Part shown: positions 52,526-62,353 of the stretch, in pieces
Position numbering within the stretch: the stretch's first letter is position 1
How the letters are laid out: each line of letters opens with the position of its first letter
Made by a program: the position numbers and the translations under genes
Notes under the pieces: generated by a model
Databases searched by the model: none
What the model saw: the letters and a program-made list of their open reading frames with translations, nothing else
What the model was told of the DNA's origin: nothing
Assembly (NCBI GenBank): GCA_022819505.1
Contig: JAJEHD010000019.1
Location: 310,001 to 374,000, forward strand
Length of the DNA stretch: 64,000 nt
Source: Acidimicrobiia bacterium
Lineage (GTDB): Bacteria > Actinomycetota > Acidimicrobiia > Acidimicrobiales > Aldehydirespiratoraceae
Direction of reading: 5' to 3'

Positions 52526-53488
52526 TCAGATGTCTTGGACCTCGAAGTCGGAGACCTCGGTGGGGGCGACGTTGCGAAGCAGGTCGACCGACATCCGGAG
52601 TCCTTCCAAGCGGGACAGATTCATGTCCTCGTGCTCGATCGAGAGCCAGCCGTCGTAGCCGGCCATGCGCAATCGGTAGCAGAAGTCACGCCACCACCGC
52701 TCGCCGTGGCCGTAGCCGAGGGTGATGTACCACCACGACCGGGCCGCCAGCTCCGACAGCGAGCCGTTCTCGAGGAGTGTGCGCGTCCCGACTTGCGCCG
52801 CGTTGATGTACGTGTCCTTGGCATGCACGTGGTAGGTCGCCTCACCGAGCAGGTCGATCGCCTGGAGGGGATCACCGCCCATCCACATCATGTGGCTCGG
52901 GTCGAGGTTGGCACCCACGGTCGGGCCAACCTCGGCGCGCAGGCGCAGCAGGGTCGGCGCGTTGAACACGAGCTGATTGCCGTGGAGCTCAACGGCGATG
53001 CGCTCGACGCCCTCGCGGTTGGCGAACTCGACGAGGTCGGCCCAGTACGGCAGCGCGACCTCCTCCCACTGGTAGCGCAGGATCGTCTGGGTCTCGGGCG
53101 GCCACGACGACACCACCCAGTTCGGCATGAGATCGCCGGGCGCGCCTGCGGGCAGCCCCGACATGCATACGACGGTCTCGACACCAAGCGCACCGGCGAG
53201 GCGCACGGTGTCGTGCAGGCATGCCGATTGGCGCTCGCCATCGGTCGGATGGAGCTGGTTGCCGTTGGCGTTCAGCGCGAACAGCTCCAGGCCGCGAGCG
53301 TCGACGCGTCGTAGCAACTCCTTGCGAGCAGCCGCGTCGCCTAGCAGGCCGCTCAGATCGCAATGCGGGGCCGACGACCAGTTGCCGGTGTTCAGCTCGA
53401 TTCCGGCCACGTCCAGTTCCGAGAGCGTGTCGAGCAGCTCGTCGAACGGCAGGTGGGCCAGGGAGTCGGTGACGCAGCCGATTCTCAT
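52526..53488 (-). CDS. sugar phosphate isomerase/epimerase, MocC/IolE-like
   Basis: A 320-residue TIM barrel of the xylose-isomerase-like family. Metal-site positions are GIELNTGNW (Glu), NLDPSHMMWMGGDP (Asp/His) and a late WLSIEHEDM (Glu, His). In rhizopine and inositol clusters such proteins (MocC, IolE, IolH) act on keto-inositols. Its start shares a base with the stop of the Gfo/Idh/MocA gene, a direct translational coupling of dehydrogenase and isomerase. Confidence 0.85.
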   Translation of the reverse strand: MRIGCVTDSLAHLPFDELLDTLSELDVAGIELNTGNWSSAPHCDLSGLLGDAAARKELLRRVDARGLELFALNANGNQLHPTDGERQSACLHDTVRLAGALGVETVVCMSGLPAGAPGDLMPNWVVSSWPPETQTILRYQWEEVALPYWADLVEFANREGVERIAVELHGNQLVFNAPTLLRLRAEVGPTVGANLDPSHMMWMGGDPLQAIDLLGEATYHVHAKDTYINAAQVGTRTLLENGSLSELAARSWWYITLGYGHGERWWRDFCYRLRMAGYDGWLSIEHEDMNLSRLEGLRMSVDLLRNVAPTEVSDFEVQDI

Positions 53489-54519
53489 TAGCCGGCTCCG
53501 AGCACGCGGTTCTCGGTCTCGTTGACCGTGACCGTTCGGCGCTCCTCGAGTGACAGGTAGGCGGCCTCGGCCAGCAGCAACGCTCGGTAGCCGTCGACCC
53601 CGGTGGGTTCAGGCGCCGCGCCGTTCCGCAACACCTCCACGAAGCGGCCCCACTCGAGGGCGTAGGACTCGGCGTAGCGATCGGTGAAGAAGAATTTTGG
53701 GTTGTCCCTTTGGGTGCCGCCTGCCGTCTCGATCGAGAACATCGACTTCGGTACGTTGTCGGTGCGAGCCGTCCCGGTCGATCCGTGGACTTCGACCCGT
53801 TGGTCGTAGCCGGCGCTGCAACGGCGACTGTTCGTGATGACTGCGATCTTGCCCGACGCCGTCTGCATGGAGATCGACGCGGTGTCGATGTCTCCGATGT
53901 CGGCGATGTCCTGGGAGACGAGGGTCGCCGCGGTTGCGCTGACCGTGGTCGGCTCCTCGCCGAGGAGGTGACGGGCCATGTCGAAGTCGTGGATTGTCAT
54001 GTCTCGGAACATGCCGCCCGAGACCTTCAGATACTCGATAGGCAAGCCCCCGTCGGGATCCTTCGACACGACGGTGACCAACTCGATGTCGCCGAGCTCG
54101 CCCGTGCCGGCCCGACGGCGCACCTCGGCCACGGCTGGGTCGAAGCGCCGGTTGAACCCGACGAACAAAGGAAGTTCGGAGCCATCGATGGTGTCGAGAA
54201 CTGAGCGGACCCGCTTGATGTCGAGGTCGATCGGCTTTTCGCAGAACACCGCCTTGCCGGCGCCGATGCCGCTCTCGATCAGGCCGGCGTGAGTGCTGGT
54301 GTCCGAGCAGATGACAATGGCGGCGACGCCGGGATTGTCCAACGCGGTCACCTCGTCGACGCGCTCGGCCCCCGTGCGGCTGACCAGCGCCTCGGCTGCG
54401 GAATCGACGGGGTCGACCACATAGCGCAGCCTGGTGTCGGGATGGGCGACGATGTTGGCGGCGTGCACGTTCCCGATCCGCCCGGCACCGAACAGGGCGA
54501 CGGAGAGTTCAGCCATCAC
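53488..54519 (-). CDS. Gfo/Idh/MocA family dehydrogenase (inositol 2-dehydrogenase-like)
   Basis: A 343-residue NAD(P)-dependent oxidoreductase. The Rossmann loop GAGRIGNVHA is at 11-20, the signature VFCEKPID is near 90-97, and the catalytic region GGMFRDMTIHDFDMARHL has the Lys/Asp/His arrangement of IolG. It most likely oxidises a ring hydroxyl of an inositol or amino-inositol. Six bases separate it from the MocD-like gene, and it is coupled to the MocC-like gene. Within the rhizobial parallel it corresponds to MocA. Confidence 0.88.
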   Translation of the reverse strand: MMAELSVALFGAGRIGNVHAANIVAHPDTRLRYVVDPVDSAAEALVSRTGAERVDEVTALDNPGVAAIVICSDTSTHAGLIESGIGAGKAVFCEKPIDLDIKRVRSVLDTIDGSELPLFVGFNRRFDPAVAEVRRRAGTGELGDIELVTVVSKDPDGGLPIEYLKVSGGMFRDMTIHDFDMARHLLGEEPTTVSATAATLVSQDIADIGDIDTASISMQTASGKIAVITNSRRCSAGYDQRVEVHGSTGTARTDNVPKSMFSIETAGGTQRDNPKFFFTDRYAESYALEWGRFVEVLRNGAAPEPTGVDGYRALLLAEAAYLSLEERRTVTVNETENRVLGAG

Positions 54520-54525
54520 TCGTCG

Positions 54526-55566
54526 TCATGCTGCGTCCGGGAGCGGCCGGTGGATGTAGTAGGCGGGGTCCTTCAGTTGCCGGCGCAGCGCTGGGATGAT
54601 CTCGGAGCGGTACACCTGGAAGGTGCTGCGGTAGGTGGGCGGGCATTGATCCTTGACCTCCTCGTGGAGCTCCTTCAACGCATGGAACGGAACCATCGGG
54701 TACATGTGGTGCTCAAGGTGGTAGTGCATGTTCCAATAGCAGAACCGCAGCCACGGATTCATGTGGACCGTGCGGCTGTTGAGCCGGAAGTCGGTGACGT
54801 CCTCTGCGAGCCCGATGTGCTGCGTCAACCCCACCCAGAAGATGGCCCACGCGCCGTACAGCGTCGCAAAGGAGGTGAGCATCAAGGGCAGAATCGTGCC
54901 GAGGGCGATCGCCACTGCGATGGTGCCGGCGTGAACGGCGAGGATGATGCGTGCCTGTTGCAGCATCTTCGGCCACTCGGACTCGGGGATGAGCTGCTTC
55001 TCGTCCTCCGCGATGTGGCCAACGGAGTGCCGGAGCATTCCCCAGACCTGGGGCACGACCATCGGGAGCCCCGTCCACAGGAGGACGAAGTGCACGACAC
55101 GGGGAGGCCGCTCCTCGATGATCTCGCGATCGCGGCCGACGATGATGGTGTCGGTGTGATGGCGGGTGTGATCCCAGCGGCGCACCAGCGGTTCGCGAAG
55201 GGTCATGAAGCAGCCGATCTGGAAGACGACATCGTTCATCCACCGCGTCCGGAACGCCGTACCGTGGCCAGCCTCGTGACATCGCGAGTCTCCGCCGAGC
55301 GCCCACAACATGCCGTAGGGAACGGCGATGAGCAGGGTCCACCAGCTGAGCCAGGTGACGACCGTCAACGTGCCCAGACCGGCGATGAGCCCCAACCAGA
55401 TCACGGTGTGGATGATGGCGGTGGTGTCCTGGCGACGCATGAGCTCCTTCAGTCGCTTGCGCTCCACCGGCACCCGGTACCAGTCGGCGTTGGCCAGCCC
55501 GGCCTCGACCGCGCTTCGACCGTCCTCGCCTAGAAGTCCGTAGTCGCGACGCTGACGTGTTGCCAT
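54526..55566 (-). CDS. mocD: MocD-like membrane di-iron oxygenase (fatty acid desaturase family)
   Basis: A 346-residue membrane protein with three histidine boxes, HEAGH (97-101), HTRHH (133-137) and HYHLEHH (281-287), plus His250 in GLTQHIGLAED. This is the AlkB/desaturase di-iron set. At least four hydrophobic helices are visible. In rhizobia, MocD together with the ferredoxin MocE and reductase MocF is associated with demethylation of O-methyl-scyllo-inosamine; the neighbours here are the same. The ATG at 55566 has GAGAGGGGGAG upstream, which decides the start over a TTG at 55584. Confidence 0.82.
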   Translation of the reverse strand: MATRQRRDYGLLGEDGRSAVEAGLANADWYRVPVERKRLKELMRRQDTTAIIHTVIWLGLIAGLGTLTVVTWLSWWTLLIAVPYGMLWALGGDSRCHEAGHGTAFRTRWMNDVVFQIGCFMTLREPLVRRWDHTRHHTDTIIVGRDREIIEERPPRVVHFVLLWTGLPMVVPQVWGMLRHSVGHIAEDEKQLIPESEWPKMLQQARIILAVHAGTIAVAIALGTILPLMLTSFATLYGAWAIFWVGLTQHIGLAEDVTDFRLNSRTVHMNPWLRFCYWNMHYHLEHHMYPMVPFHALKELHEEVKDQCPPTYRSTFQVYRSEIIPALRRQLKDPAYYIHRPLPDAA

Positions 55567-55580
55567 CGGCTCCCCCTCTC

Positions 55581-56399
55581 TCAACCGTGTGAGTCGACGA
55601 ACTCGATGAACTTCGCGACGACTTCATCGGAGACCGGAACCTTGTGCTCGTCCTGCGGGTAGACGGAGGACTCGCAGTCGGCCTTGAACTCACCAAACGC
55701 CGCGACACGTTCGTTCTGAAGGCGCTCGAACTCCGTACGGAAGTCGCGGTAGGTCTTCGAGTGCCGTGGCGTCCACCAGTCGGTGTAGCCGAGAACATCG
55801 GTGGAGAACAGGTACTGGGCGTCGGCGTGGGCGCCACCACCCATGGAGAACAACAGCACCGACGTCCGTTTGAAGATCTCGGCTGAGATCCGCTCGGGGA
55901 CCACCTCAAGCTCTACCGCGAACGCGCCGGCGTTCTCGAGGTCCTTGACCTGGTTCCAGACGAGTTTCGCGGTCTCGATCGTCTTGCCAACCGCCTTGAA
56001 GCCACCGGTCCATGTCCGCTTCGACGGTACGAGTCCGACGTGCCCGACGATCGGGAAACCCTCGTCGGCTAGTCGCTCGACGACGCTCGTGGCGGCGGCG
56101 CAGTAGCAGCAGTCACCGCCTTCCGCGATCGCCCAGTGCGCCTTGCGGAGGTAGTCGTCAGTGGTGGCGTTCATGCCGGGCAGAAGCCCGACCTGGACGA
56201 AGCAGTCGCCGGCCGCTTCACGCATCTCGCCGTTCCAGATGGGTTCCTCGATCGAGAGGATGTCGATGCCGGCTGCCGCGCTGGCGCGGGCCTCGTCGAG
56301 ATCCTCGATATGAAGCATGCTCATCATCCGTTTGCCACGGTTGGCGCGGAGATCGGCGACCGTCGGTCGGCTTCGGTTCATGCCCATAGGGCGCTCCAT
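55581..56399 (-). CDS. PanB-like (ketopantoate hydroxymethyltransferase superfamily) protein
   Basis: A 272-residue TIM-barrel homologue of PanB, recognisable from GHVGLVPS and GGFKAVGKT (about 149-170) and GAFAVELEVVPE. The metal-binding acids differ. The PanB tract around YDYPSA reads LHIEDLDEA here, and the GDS motif reads IEEP. PanB adds a hydroxymethyl group from methylene-THF to a 2-oxo acid. The cell would not normally keep this gene in a cyclitol operon, so a new substrate, or reverse cleavage, is likely. Start ATG 56399 is provisional; ATGs 56387 and 56381 are in frame. Confidence 0.72.
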   Translation of the reverse strand: MERPMGMNRSRPTVADLRANRGKRMMSMLHIEDLDEARASAAAGIDILSIEEPIWNGEMREAAGDCFVQVGLLPGMNATTDDYLRKAHWAIAEGGDCCYCAAATSVVERLADEGFPIVGHVGLVPSKRTWTGGFKAVGKTIETAKLVWNQVKDLENAGAFAVELEVVPERISAEIFKRTSVLLFSMGGGAHADAQYLFSTDVLGYTDWWTPRHSKTYRDFRTEFERLQNERVAAFGEFKADCESSVYPQDEHKVPVSDEVVAKFIEFVDSHG

Positions 56400-56415
56400 T
56401 TCATGTTCGGGTGAT

Positions 56416-57660
56416 TCAGGACTTGATCAGCTCCTTGAGGGGCAGCGACGCGTCGGCGAGCACTTCAGGATCGGGCCGGTTGCCCGCCGCGATCAGCATC
56501 TCTGCGATACGGATGTCCTTGGCGGTGGAGGTGCCGGGCCCGACGCCGCTGGCGGCAACGAGCCGCCCATCGAGCGCGAGGGCGAACCTGACCTGGCTGC
56601 CATTGCCGCTGTCACGCACCACCGCCGACGCTGCTTCGTCGGCGAGTCCGGCGTGCTGGAGCCCGAGGTCGTACTGGTCGGACCAGAACCAGGGCACCGC
56701 CGCGTGCTGCTCATCGCCGTCGAGCATGTTCGCGGCCGCGACTGCGGCCTGATCGTGAGCGTTGCGCCAGCTCTCGAGCCGGATCCGCCTGCCCCCGTAC
56801 AGCGGGTGTGGAAAGGAGCAGCAGTCGCCGGCCGCGAAGATCGCCGTGTCGTCGGTGCGGAGCCGATCGTTCACGGCGATGCCGTTCTCGCACCTGAGGC
56901 CAGCGGCCTGGGCCAGCTCCACGTTGGGTGTAGCACCGATTCCGGCGACCACCACATCGGCTGTGATTGGCTGGTCGAAACCCTCGACACCGACGGCGAA
57001 CCCGCCATCGAGTATGGAGATGTCGGTCGGCACGACGCCGCACAGCACCTCGACGCCCTCTTCGGCGTGGCGTTTGACCAGTACATCGGCCATCTCGGCT
57101 GGCAGGGCGCGACCTAGCGCTCGCGGCGCGACTTCGAGCACGGTGACATCGCATCCCAACTGCCGCGCCGAGGCGGCGACCTCCAGGCCGATGAGACCTG
57201 CCCCGATGACGGTTACGGAACGTCCGAGGCCGAGTCTGGCGCGTAGTGCCCGCGCGTCGTCGATCGTCCGCAGGGTGAGCGCAAACTCGCCACCAGCGAT
57301 CGGCAACGTCCGGGCGCGCGCTCCGGTCGCGAGCAGGAGACGGTCGTACGGCACTTCGCCGCCGTCGGAGAGGACGGCCAGCATTCTGTCGCGGTCCAAG
57401 AATTCGACAGCCTTCCCCGACATCAGTTCGACATCGAACTCTGCCAGTCGTGCCGCAGGGAGCACCTCTACCGGACTGATCTCATCGCTGATCAACGCCG
57501 ACTTCGAGAGCGGTGGGCGCTCGTAGGTTGTGTGCGGCTCGTCGCCAATCATGGTGATCACACCGGCGAAGCCTCGCTCGCGCAGCTCTCTGGCCACGCG
57601 TGCGCCGCATTCACCGGTGCCCACCACCACGATCCGCTCGACGTTGCCGGTCGCAGCCAT
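56416..57660 (-). CDS. mocF: FAD-dependent ferredoxin reductase, MocF-like
   Basis: A 414-residue flavoprotein of the rhodocoxin reductase type. Its FAD loop is GTGECGARVARE (14-25), TYERPPLSK follows near 46, the NAD loop is VIGAGLIGLEVAA, and the second FAD site is FAAGDCCSFPHPLYG. It lies one base after the Rieske ferredoxin stop, so the pair is made together to feed the membrane oxygenases. It is clearly paralogous to the reductase at 49484. Confidence 0.87.
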   Translation of the reverse strand: MAATGNVERIVVVGTGECGARVARELRERGFAGVITMIGDEPHTTYERPPLSKSALISDEISPVEVLPAARLAEFDVELMSGKAVEFLDRDRMLAVLSDGGEVPYDRLLLATGARARTLPIAGGEFALTLRTIDDARALRARLGLGRSVTVIGAGLIGLEVAASARQLGCDVTVLEVAPRALGRALPAEMADVLVKRHAEEGVEVLCGVVPTDISILDGGFAVGVEGFDQPITADVVVAGIGATPNVELAQAAGLRCENGIAVNDRLRTDDTAIFAAGDCCSFPHPLYGGRRIRLESWRNAHDQAAVAAANMLDGDEQHAAVPWFWSDQYDLGLQHAGLADEAASAVVRDSGNGSQVRFALALDGRLVAASGVGPGTSTAKDIRIAEMLIAAGNRPDPEVLADASLPLKELIKS

Positions 57661-57661
57661 G

Positions 57662-57976
57662 TCAGCCGATGTCTATGTAGACCGAACCGCCCTCGACCCT
57701 GACGGGATACGTCCGCAGGTTCTCGCAGATCGGTGCGCCCTTGCCCTCGCCGGTGGTGTAGTCGAAGCGGCCGTTGTGCTTCGGGCACTCGATGATGTTG
57801 TCCATCACCAAGCCCTCAGCGAGGAGGAAGGCCTCGTGGGTACAGTGACCGTCGGTGGCGAAGTAGTCGTCGTCGGGTGACCGGTACACGGCGTAGTCGT
57901 GCCCGTCGATCGCCACCGGGATCACGTCCTCGTTGTCGATGTCGTCGGTGCCGCAGGCTCTGGTCCAGTTGCTCAT
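57662..57976 (-). CDS. mocE: MocE-type Rieske 2Fe-2S ferredoxin
   Basis: A 104-residue stand-alone Rieske protein. The cluster ligands are Cys45 and His47 in GHCTHEA and Cys64 and His67 in ECPKHNGRFD, the C-x-H ... C-x2-H pattern. It belongs with MocE and NirD-like electron carriers rather than with terminal oxygenases, which would be much longer. It takes electrons from the adjacent reductase and delivers them to the MocD-like enzyme, and perhaps also to the second membrane hydroxylase. A 90-base gap separates it from the upstream ATPase gene. Confidence 0.9.
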   Translation of the reverse strand: MSNWTRACGTDDIDNEDVIPVAIDGHDYAVYRSPDDDYFATDGHCTHEAFLLAEGLVMDNIIECPKHNGRFDYTTGEGKGAPICENLRTYPVRVEGGSVYIDIG

Positions 57977-58066
57977 GGTCGTGTGTCGTTTCTCCGGTCG
58001 CCCCGGCGATTCCAGGCCGGGGGTGTGAAGGAGTCGACTGGCATCGGACCGCTCCCTCGCCGAGCC

Positions 58067-58871
<805 letters not shown>

Positions 58872-58879
<8 letters not shown>

Positions 58880-59939
58880 CGGTTGCCTCCTTGGTGGTTG
58901 CCGGTTCGGGCGACGTCTGCGGATCGGTCCGCCTGGCCGTGCTCAGGGACTCGTCCTTCTTGTCACCAGACGAGAGTGCCAGCCGGCGGAAGGTGTTGTT
59001 GGTGAAGACGGCGATCAGCAGGAGCACTCCGAGGATCAGCGACGACCAGTCGGAATCCCACCCGGTGGAGTAGATGCCCTGGGACACAATGGCGAAGGTC
59101 ATCGTTCCGAAGATCACGCCGATCGGCGAGCCGTAGCCGCCGGTCAGCAGAACTCCGCCGACGACCACCGCGATGATCGAGAAGAACACGTAGGACTGCC
59201 CGGCCGACACCTGCGCGCTGCCGAAGAGCGCGACCTGGGTGACACCGAGCAGCGCCGAGCCGAAGCCGGAGCCCATGAACAGAAGGATGGTCGTCCGCTC
59301 CACCGGGACACCTGCGGCCCGCGCCGATGTCTCGTCGCCGCCGATGGAGAAGACCCAGTTCCCGAACTTCGTCTTGTAGAGGATCCACGACACGACGAGG
59401 GCCATGATCACCCAGAGGATGATCGCGTTCTCGTACGTCCTCCAGATCCGTCCCCCGAAGGTCTCCCTCACGAAGGGGTCAACCTCGACGGGCACGAGCA
59501 CGGTGCTGGTCGTAAGCCGGGTGATGCCGAAGACGAGGCCCCGGAGGGCGAACAGCATCGCCAGCGTCACAATGAACGACGACAACTTGGTCTTGGTGAC
59601 GATCAAGCCGTTGAGGAACCCGAAGAAGGTTCCGACCCCCAGCCCGGCGGGCAGACCGATGTAGTCGGGCAGGTCGTAGTGGCCGGTGAGAATGGCATAC
59701 GTCATTGCTCCTGCGGCCAGGATGGAGCCGACGGAGAGATCGAGGTGTCCCGCGACCATGACCAGAGCGACGGGCAGCGCGATCAGTCCGAGTTCAGCCG
59801 CCACATTGAGCCAGCCAGCGGTCACCAGCGCGCTGGTGAAGGTCGGCCAACCGAAATACCCGAAGAACACGAACACGAACAGCGTGCCGACGAAGGCCGC
59901 GAACTCAGGTCGCCGGGCGAGGTTCTTCAGGTCAAGCAC
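58872..59939 (-). CDS. carbohydrate ABC transporter permease (RbsC-like)
   Basis: A 355-residue polytopic protein with about nine or ten hydrophobic segments, from WLNVAAELGLIALPVALVMV to the LILGVLLLIAVF helix. The conserved AGHLDLSVGSILAAGAM loop is that of RbsC-family permeases. A charged C-terminal tail (325-355) is cytoplasmic. Start is GTG 59939, with GAAGGAGA six to eight bases upstream. That ribosome site belongs to a duplicated GTATGAAGGAGA element in the leader. Confidence 0.9.
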
Positions 59940-60011
59940 CGTTGGTCTCCTTCATACACGGATCTCGATCTCTCCTTCATACCTGGATGCGCATGCACAT
60001 CCATGGATGCG

Positions 60012-60050
60012 GTGAGGGGTGGGCCATGGCTGCCACGACCCACCCCTCAC
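60012..60050. repeat. hairpin 1 of a tandem pair after the binding-protein gene
   Basis: GTGAGGGGTGGG (60012-60023) pairs perfectly with CCCACCCCTCAC (60039-60050), a 12-bp stem with a 15-base loop. It sits in the 191-base gap between the binding-protein stop and the permease start. Confidence 0.7.
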
Positions 60051-60062
60051 AGGCATCTGCCT

Positions 60063-60100
60063 CGTGAGGGATGGGCAACCACCACGGCCCATCCCTCACG
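60063..60100. repeat. hairpin 2 of a tandem pair after the binding-protein gene
   Basis: CGTGAGGGATGGG (60063-60075) pairs perfectly with CCCATCCCTCACG (60088-60100), a 13-bp stem with a 12-base loop. Its arms are near-copies of hairpin 1 with the G-G to A-G change compensated on the other arm. The pair looks like duplicated mRNA-stabilising or attenuating stems. Confidence 0.7.
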
Positions 60101-60130
60101 GCAGGATGATCAGCCCTTACAGCAGGTTGA

Positions 60131-61306
60131 TCAGCGCTGACCCGAGTCCACGGCGAGCTGGACCGTCGCGACATTGTCGGCGGTGATCAGCGCCGGACCG
60201 GTCAGGATGATGTTGGTCGCCGGCAGGATGGCGTACTGGTCGTAGTACCAGGCGTGCGACACCGCGTACCAGCCCTGGAGCCAACCCTGCTGATCGATGG
60301 CGAACAGCGCCTCACCACTCGCGATCCGGTTGAGGATGTTGGCGGAGACGTCCCAGGAGCCCTGCGCGACATGGTCGGCTCCCATCGACGACAGAGCCTC
60401 GGCGACAGCATCGGCGTCGGCAGCCGAGCCGGTCATGATGGCGTCGATGCCTGAGTTCTCCGCGAGCTTGGCCTGGACGGCAGCGGAGATCGCAGCCGCG
60501 TCACCGAAGTTCTCGGCCGGCAGGATGAGCTCCTCGGTCTCGAGACCGGCTGCGCTGGCGGCCTCGATGGCGCCGCCGCAGCGCTGCTGCCAGTTCACCG
60601 CGCCGGGCTGCGTGTTGACGCACAGCAGGCTCGTGCCGCCGCCGTCGGCGTGGGCCTGACCGGCCGCAAGGCCGGCCTTGTACTCGTCGGTACCGAAGTA
60701 GCCGAGAGCGGCGATCGTCCCATCCTCGAGCAGAGGCAGACCGGAGTTGTACATGAAGACGTTGACACCGGCGTCGATCGCAGCCGCGAGCGCCGGGGCC
60801 TGAGCAGCACCGTCCCAGACAGGCACCGCGAGCGCAGTGCAGTTCTGGGCGACGGCCTGCTCGATCAGCTTGACCATGTCCGGACCGATGTTGTCGTAGT
60901 TCGGCAACGGGATCCACGTGAAGTTGCTGCCTGCAGCCTCGACAGCCGCACCTGCGGCGTCGGCGCCGTTCTTCACAACGCTGAAGAACGCGTCGGCACC
61001 ACCGATGGCACAGATCTCGCGCTCACCGGCGCCGCCGGCCTCGCCACCCTGGGTGACATCGACTTCTTGGGCGTCATCGTCGTCAGCGGCGACGGCGTCA
61101 TCGCCATCGTCGGCGGCAGCAGCATCGCCGCCATCGGCGGCAGCGGCATCGGCGGCGGTGTCATCGCCACCCGATGCGGGTTCGTCGGAGCTGTCGTCTC
61201 CGCACGCAGCAGCCAGCAGCACGATCGCTGCCACGATCGCCAGCAGCTTGAGCAGGGCGGAGGACGCCGACAAGCGGCCTCGCTCCACCGGAACCATTGA
61301 GTTCAT
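60131..61306 (-). CDS. sugar/cyclitol ABC binding lipoprotein (RbsB family 1, MocB-like)
   Basis: A 391-residue periplasmic-binding-type lipoprotein. The signal ends in lipobox LAAAC with Cys35, followed by an Asp/Ala/Gly-rich linker (about 36-88). The ribose-binding-type domain follows, with AFFSVVKNGADAAG, a tract ending IEQAVAQNCTALAVPVWD, then GYFGTDEYKAGLAAG and AQGSWDVSANILNRI. In rhizobia the corresponding MocB binds rhizopine; here the ligand is inferred from context only. AAAGGAAA lies about nine bases before ATG 61306. It heads the moc-like operon. Confidence 0.88.
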   Translation of the reverse strand: MNSMVPVERGRLSASSALLKLLAIVAAIVLLAAACGDDSSDEPASGGDDTAADAAAADGGDAAAADDGDDAVAADDDDAQEVDVTQGGEAGGAGEREICAIGGADAFFSVVKNGADAAGAAVEAAGSNFTWIPLPNYDNIGPDMVKLIEQAVAQNCTALAVPVWDGAAQAPALAAAIDAGVNVFMYNSGLPLLEDGTIAALGYFGTDEYKAGLAAGQAHADGGGTSLLCVNTQPGAVNWQQRCGGAIEAASAAGLETEELILPAENFGDAAAISAAVQAKLAENSGIDAIMTGSAADADAVAEALSSMGADHVAQGSWDVSANILNRIASGEALFAIDQQGWLQGWYAVSHAWYYDQYAILPATNIILTGPALITADNVATVQLAVDSGQR

Positions 61307-61378
61307 TCGCCATTTTCCTTTCGGTAACCCGGCCCCCCCTCTGGAAGCCGGTCGCGTGTCCTGATCGGACCGGCGTAC

Positions 61379-61407
61379 ATTCTTCACGACAGCGCACGTC
61401 CCGTCAA
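61379..61407 (-). promoter_or_regulatory. candidate promoter of the moc-like operon
   Basis: On the minus strand a -35-like TTGACG (61407-61402) and a -10-like AAGAAT (61384-61379) are separated by 17 bases. This would give a leader of about 65 bases before ATG 61306. AT-rich sequence from about 61405 to 61435 lies just upstream and suits regulator or alpha-subunit contact. Confidence 0.45.
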
Positions 61408-61522
61408 ATAGTTTGTTATGACATTTATACATTTGAGTCCCCGAGTCCCAGTGAGGCCACGACGAGTGTGGGCCAACACCCCCGGACGCACACGCGTCAG
61501 ATCCGCTGATGAGGCTCGTTCC

Positions 61523-62221
61523 ATGAGCGGGCGCAGCCCACAGCGAACGGTCATAGGGACTGCGTTCGCCGTTGTGGCCTCGCTGGTCCTGTGGGGTTGT
61601 GGCACCGACGGGACCGAGTTGCGAGCGGTTGGCGTCCGCGCCGAAGGCTGCGGACCCGGAGCCGGGAAAGGAAGCGGGCTCATCGTAGAGCCCGGTGTCA
61701 TCTTGACGTCGGCCCATGTGGTGGCGGGGGCGGACACCATCACGGTTCAGATCGACGCCGACACCGAAGCGAATGCGACGATCGTCGGTTTCGACCCATT
61801 CATGGACCTGGCATACCTGCAGACACCGGCCGAAGCAGCAACCGATGCCATCGAACCATCCATTTCCAGTGATGATGTCGAGCCGGGCTCGTCCGGCCGC
61901 GCGCTGGTGTTTCGCGACGGAGCACCGACCGAGCTCGACGTGCAGGTCCAGCGTCGAGTCCGGATCAACACCGAGGACATCTATGTCGAGGGCGACATCA
62001 CCAGGCCGGGCTTCGAGCTCACGGCCGACATCGAGTTCGGCGACTCGGGCGGCGCCGTCTACGTCGACGGCAAGATCATCGGCGTGCTGTGGGCCCGCAC
62101 GCGCGACTTCGACGACGAAGGGTCGTACGCCATCGACGTCAGCCGCGCCCGAGAACTTATCGACACGCAACTCGCGACCGGTGAGCTCGGTCCCGAGGTC
62201 GACACATCGCGCTGCAGGTGA
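61523..62221 (+). CDS. trypsin-like serine protease, lipoprotein
   Basis: A 232-residue secreted S1C-type protease. The signal peptide ends in LVLWGC with Cys26 as the likely lipidation site. The catalytic triad is His65 (LTSAHVV), Asp95 (DPFMDLAYLQ) and Ser175 (FGDSGGAV). There is no PDZ domain, unlike DegP/HtrA, and four other Cys residues are scarce. It probably acts on envelope proteins. It is divergent from the moc-like operon with a 216-base shared promoter region; a functional link is not evident. Confidence 0.87.
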   Translation: MSGRSPQRTVIGTAFAVVASLVLWGCGTDGTELRAVGVRAEGCGPGAGKGSGLIVEPGVILTSAHVVAGADTITVQIDADTEANATIVGFDPFMDLAYLQTPAEAATDAIEPSISSDDVEPGSSGRALVFRDGAPTELDVQVQRRVRINTEDIYVEGDITRPGFELTADIEFGDSGGAVYVDGKIIGVLWARTRDFDDEGSYAIDVSRARELIDTQLATGELGPEVDTSRCR

Positions 62222-62353
62222 TCTACCTTGTGGTTGAGCCAAAGCGTCGATCCCCTGCCTCAAGGATCGTGAGCCATCACCAGCCGGCCAACACTGCGCA
62301 TGGATGCCGCCGTCGGGCGTGCAGGATCCCCAAGACCGTTGAAGGAGTCAGAC

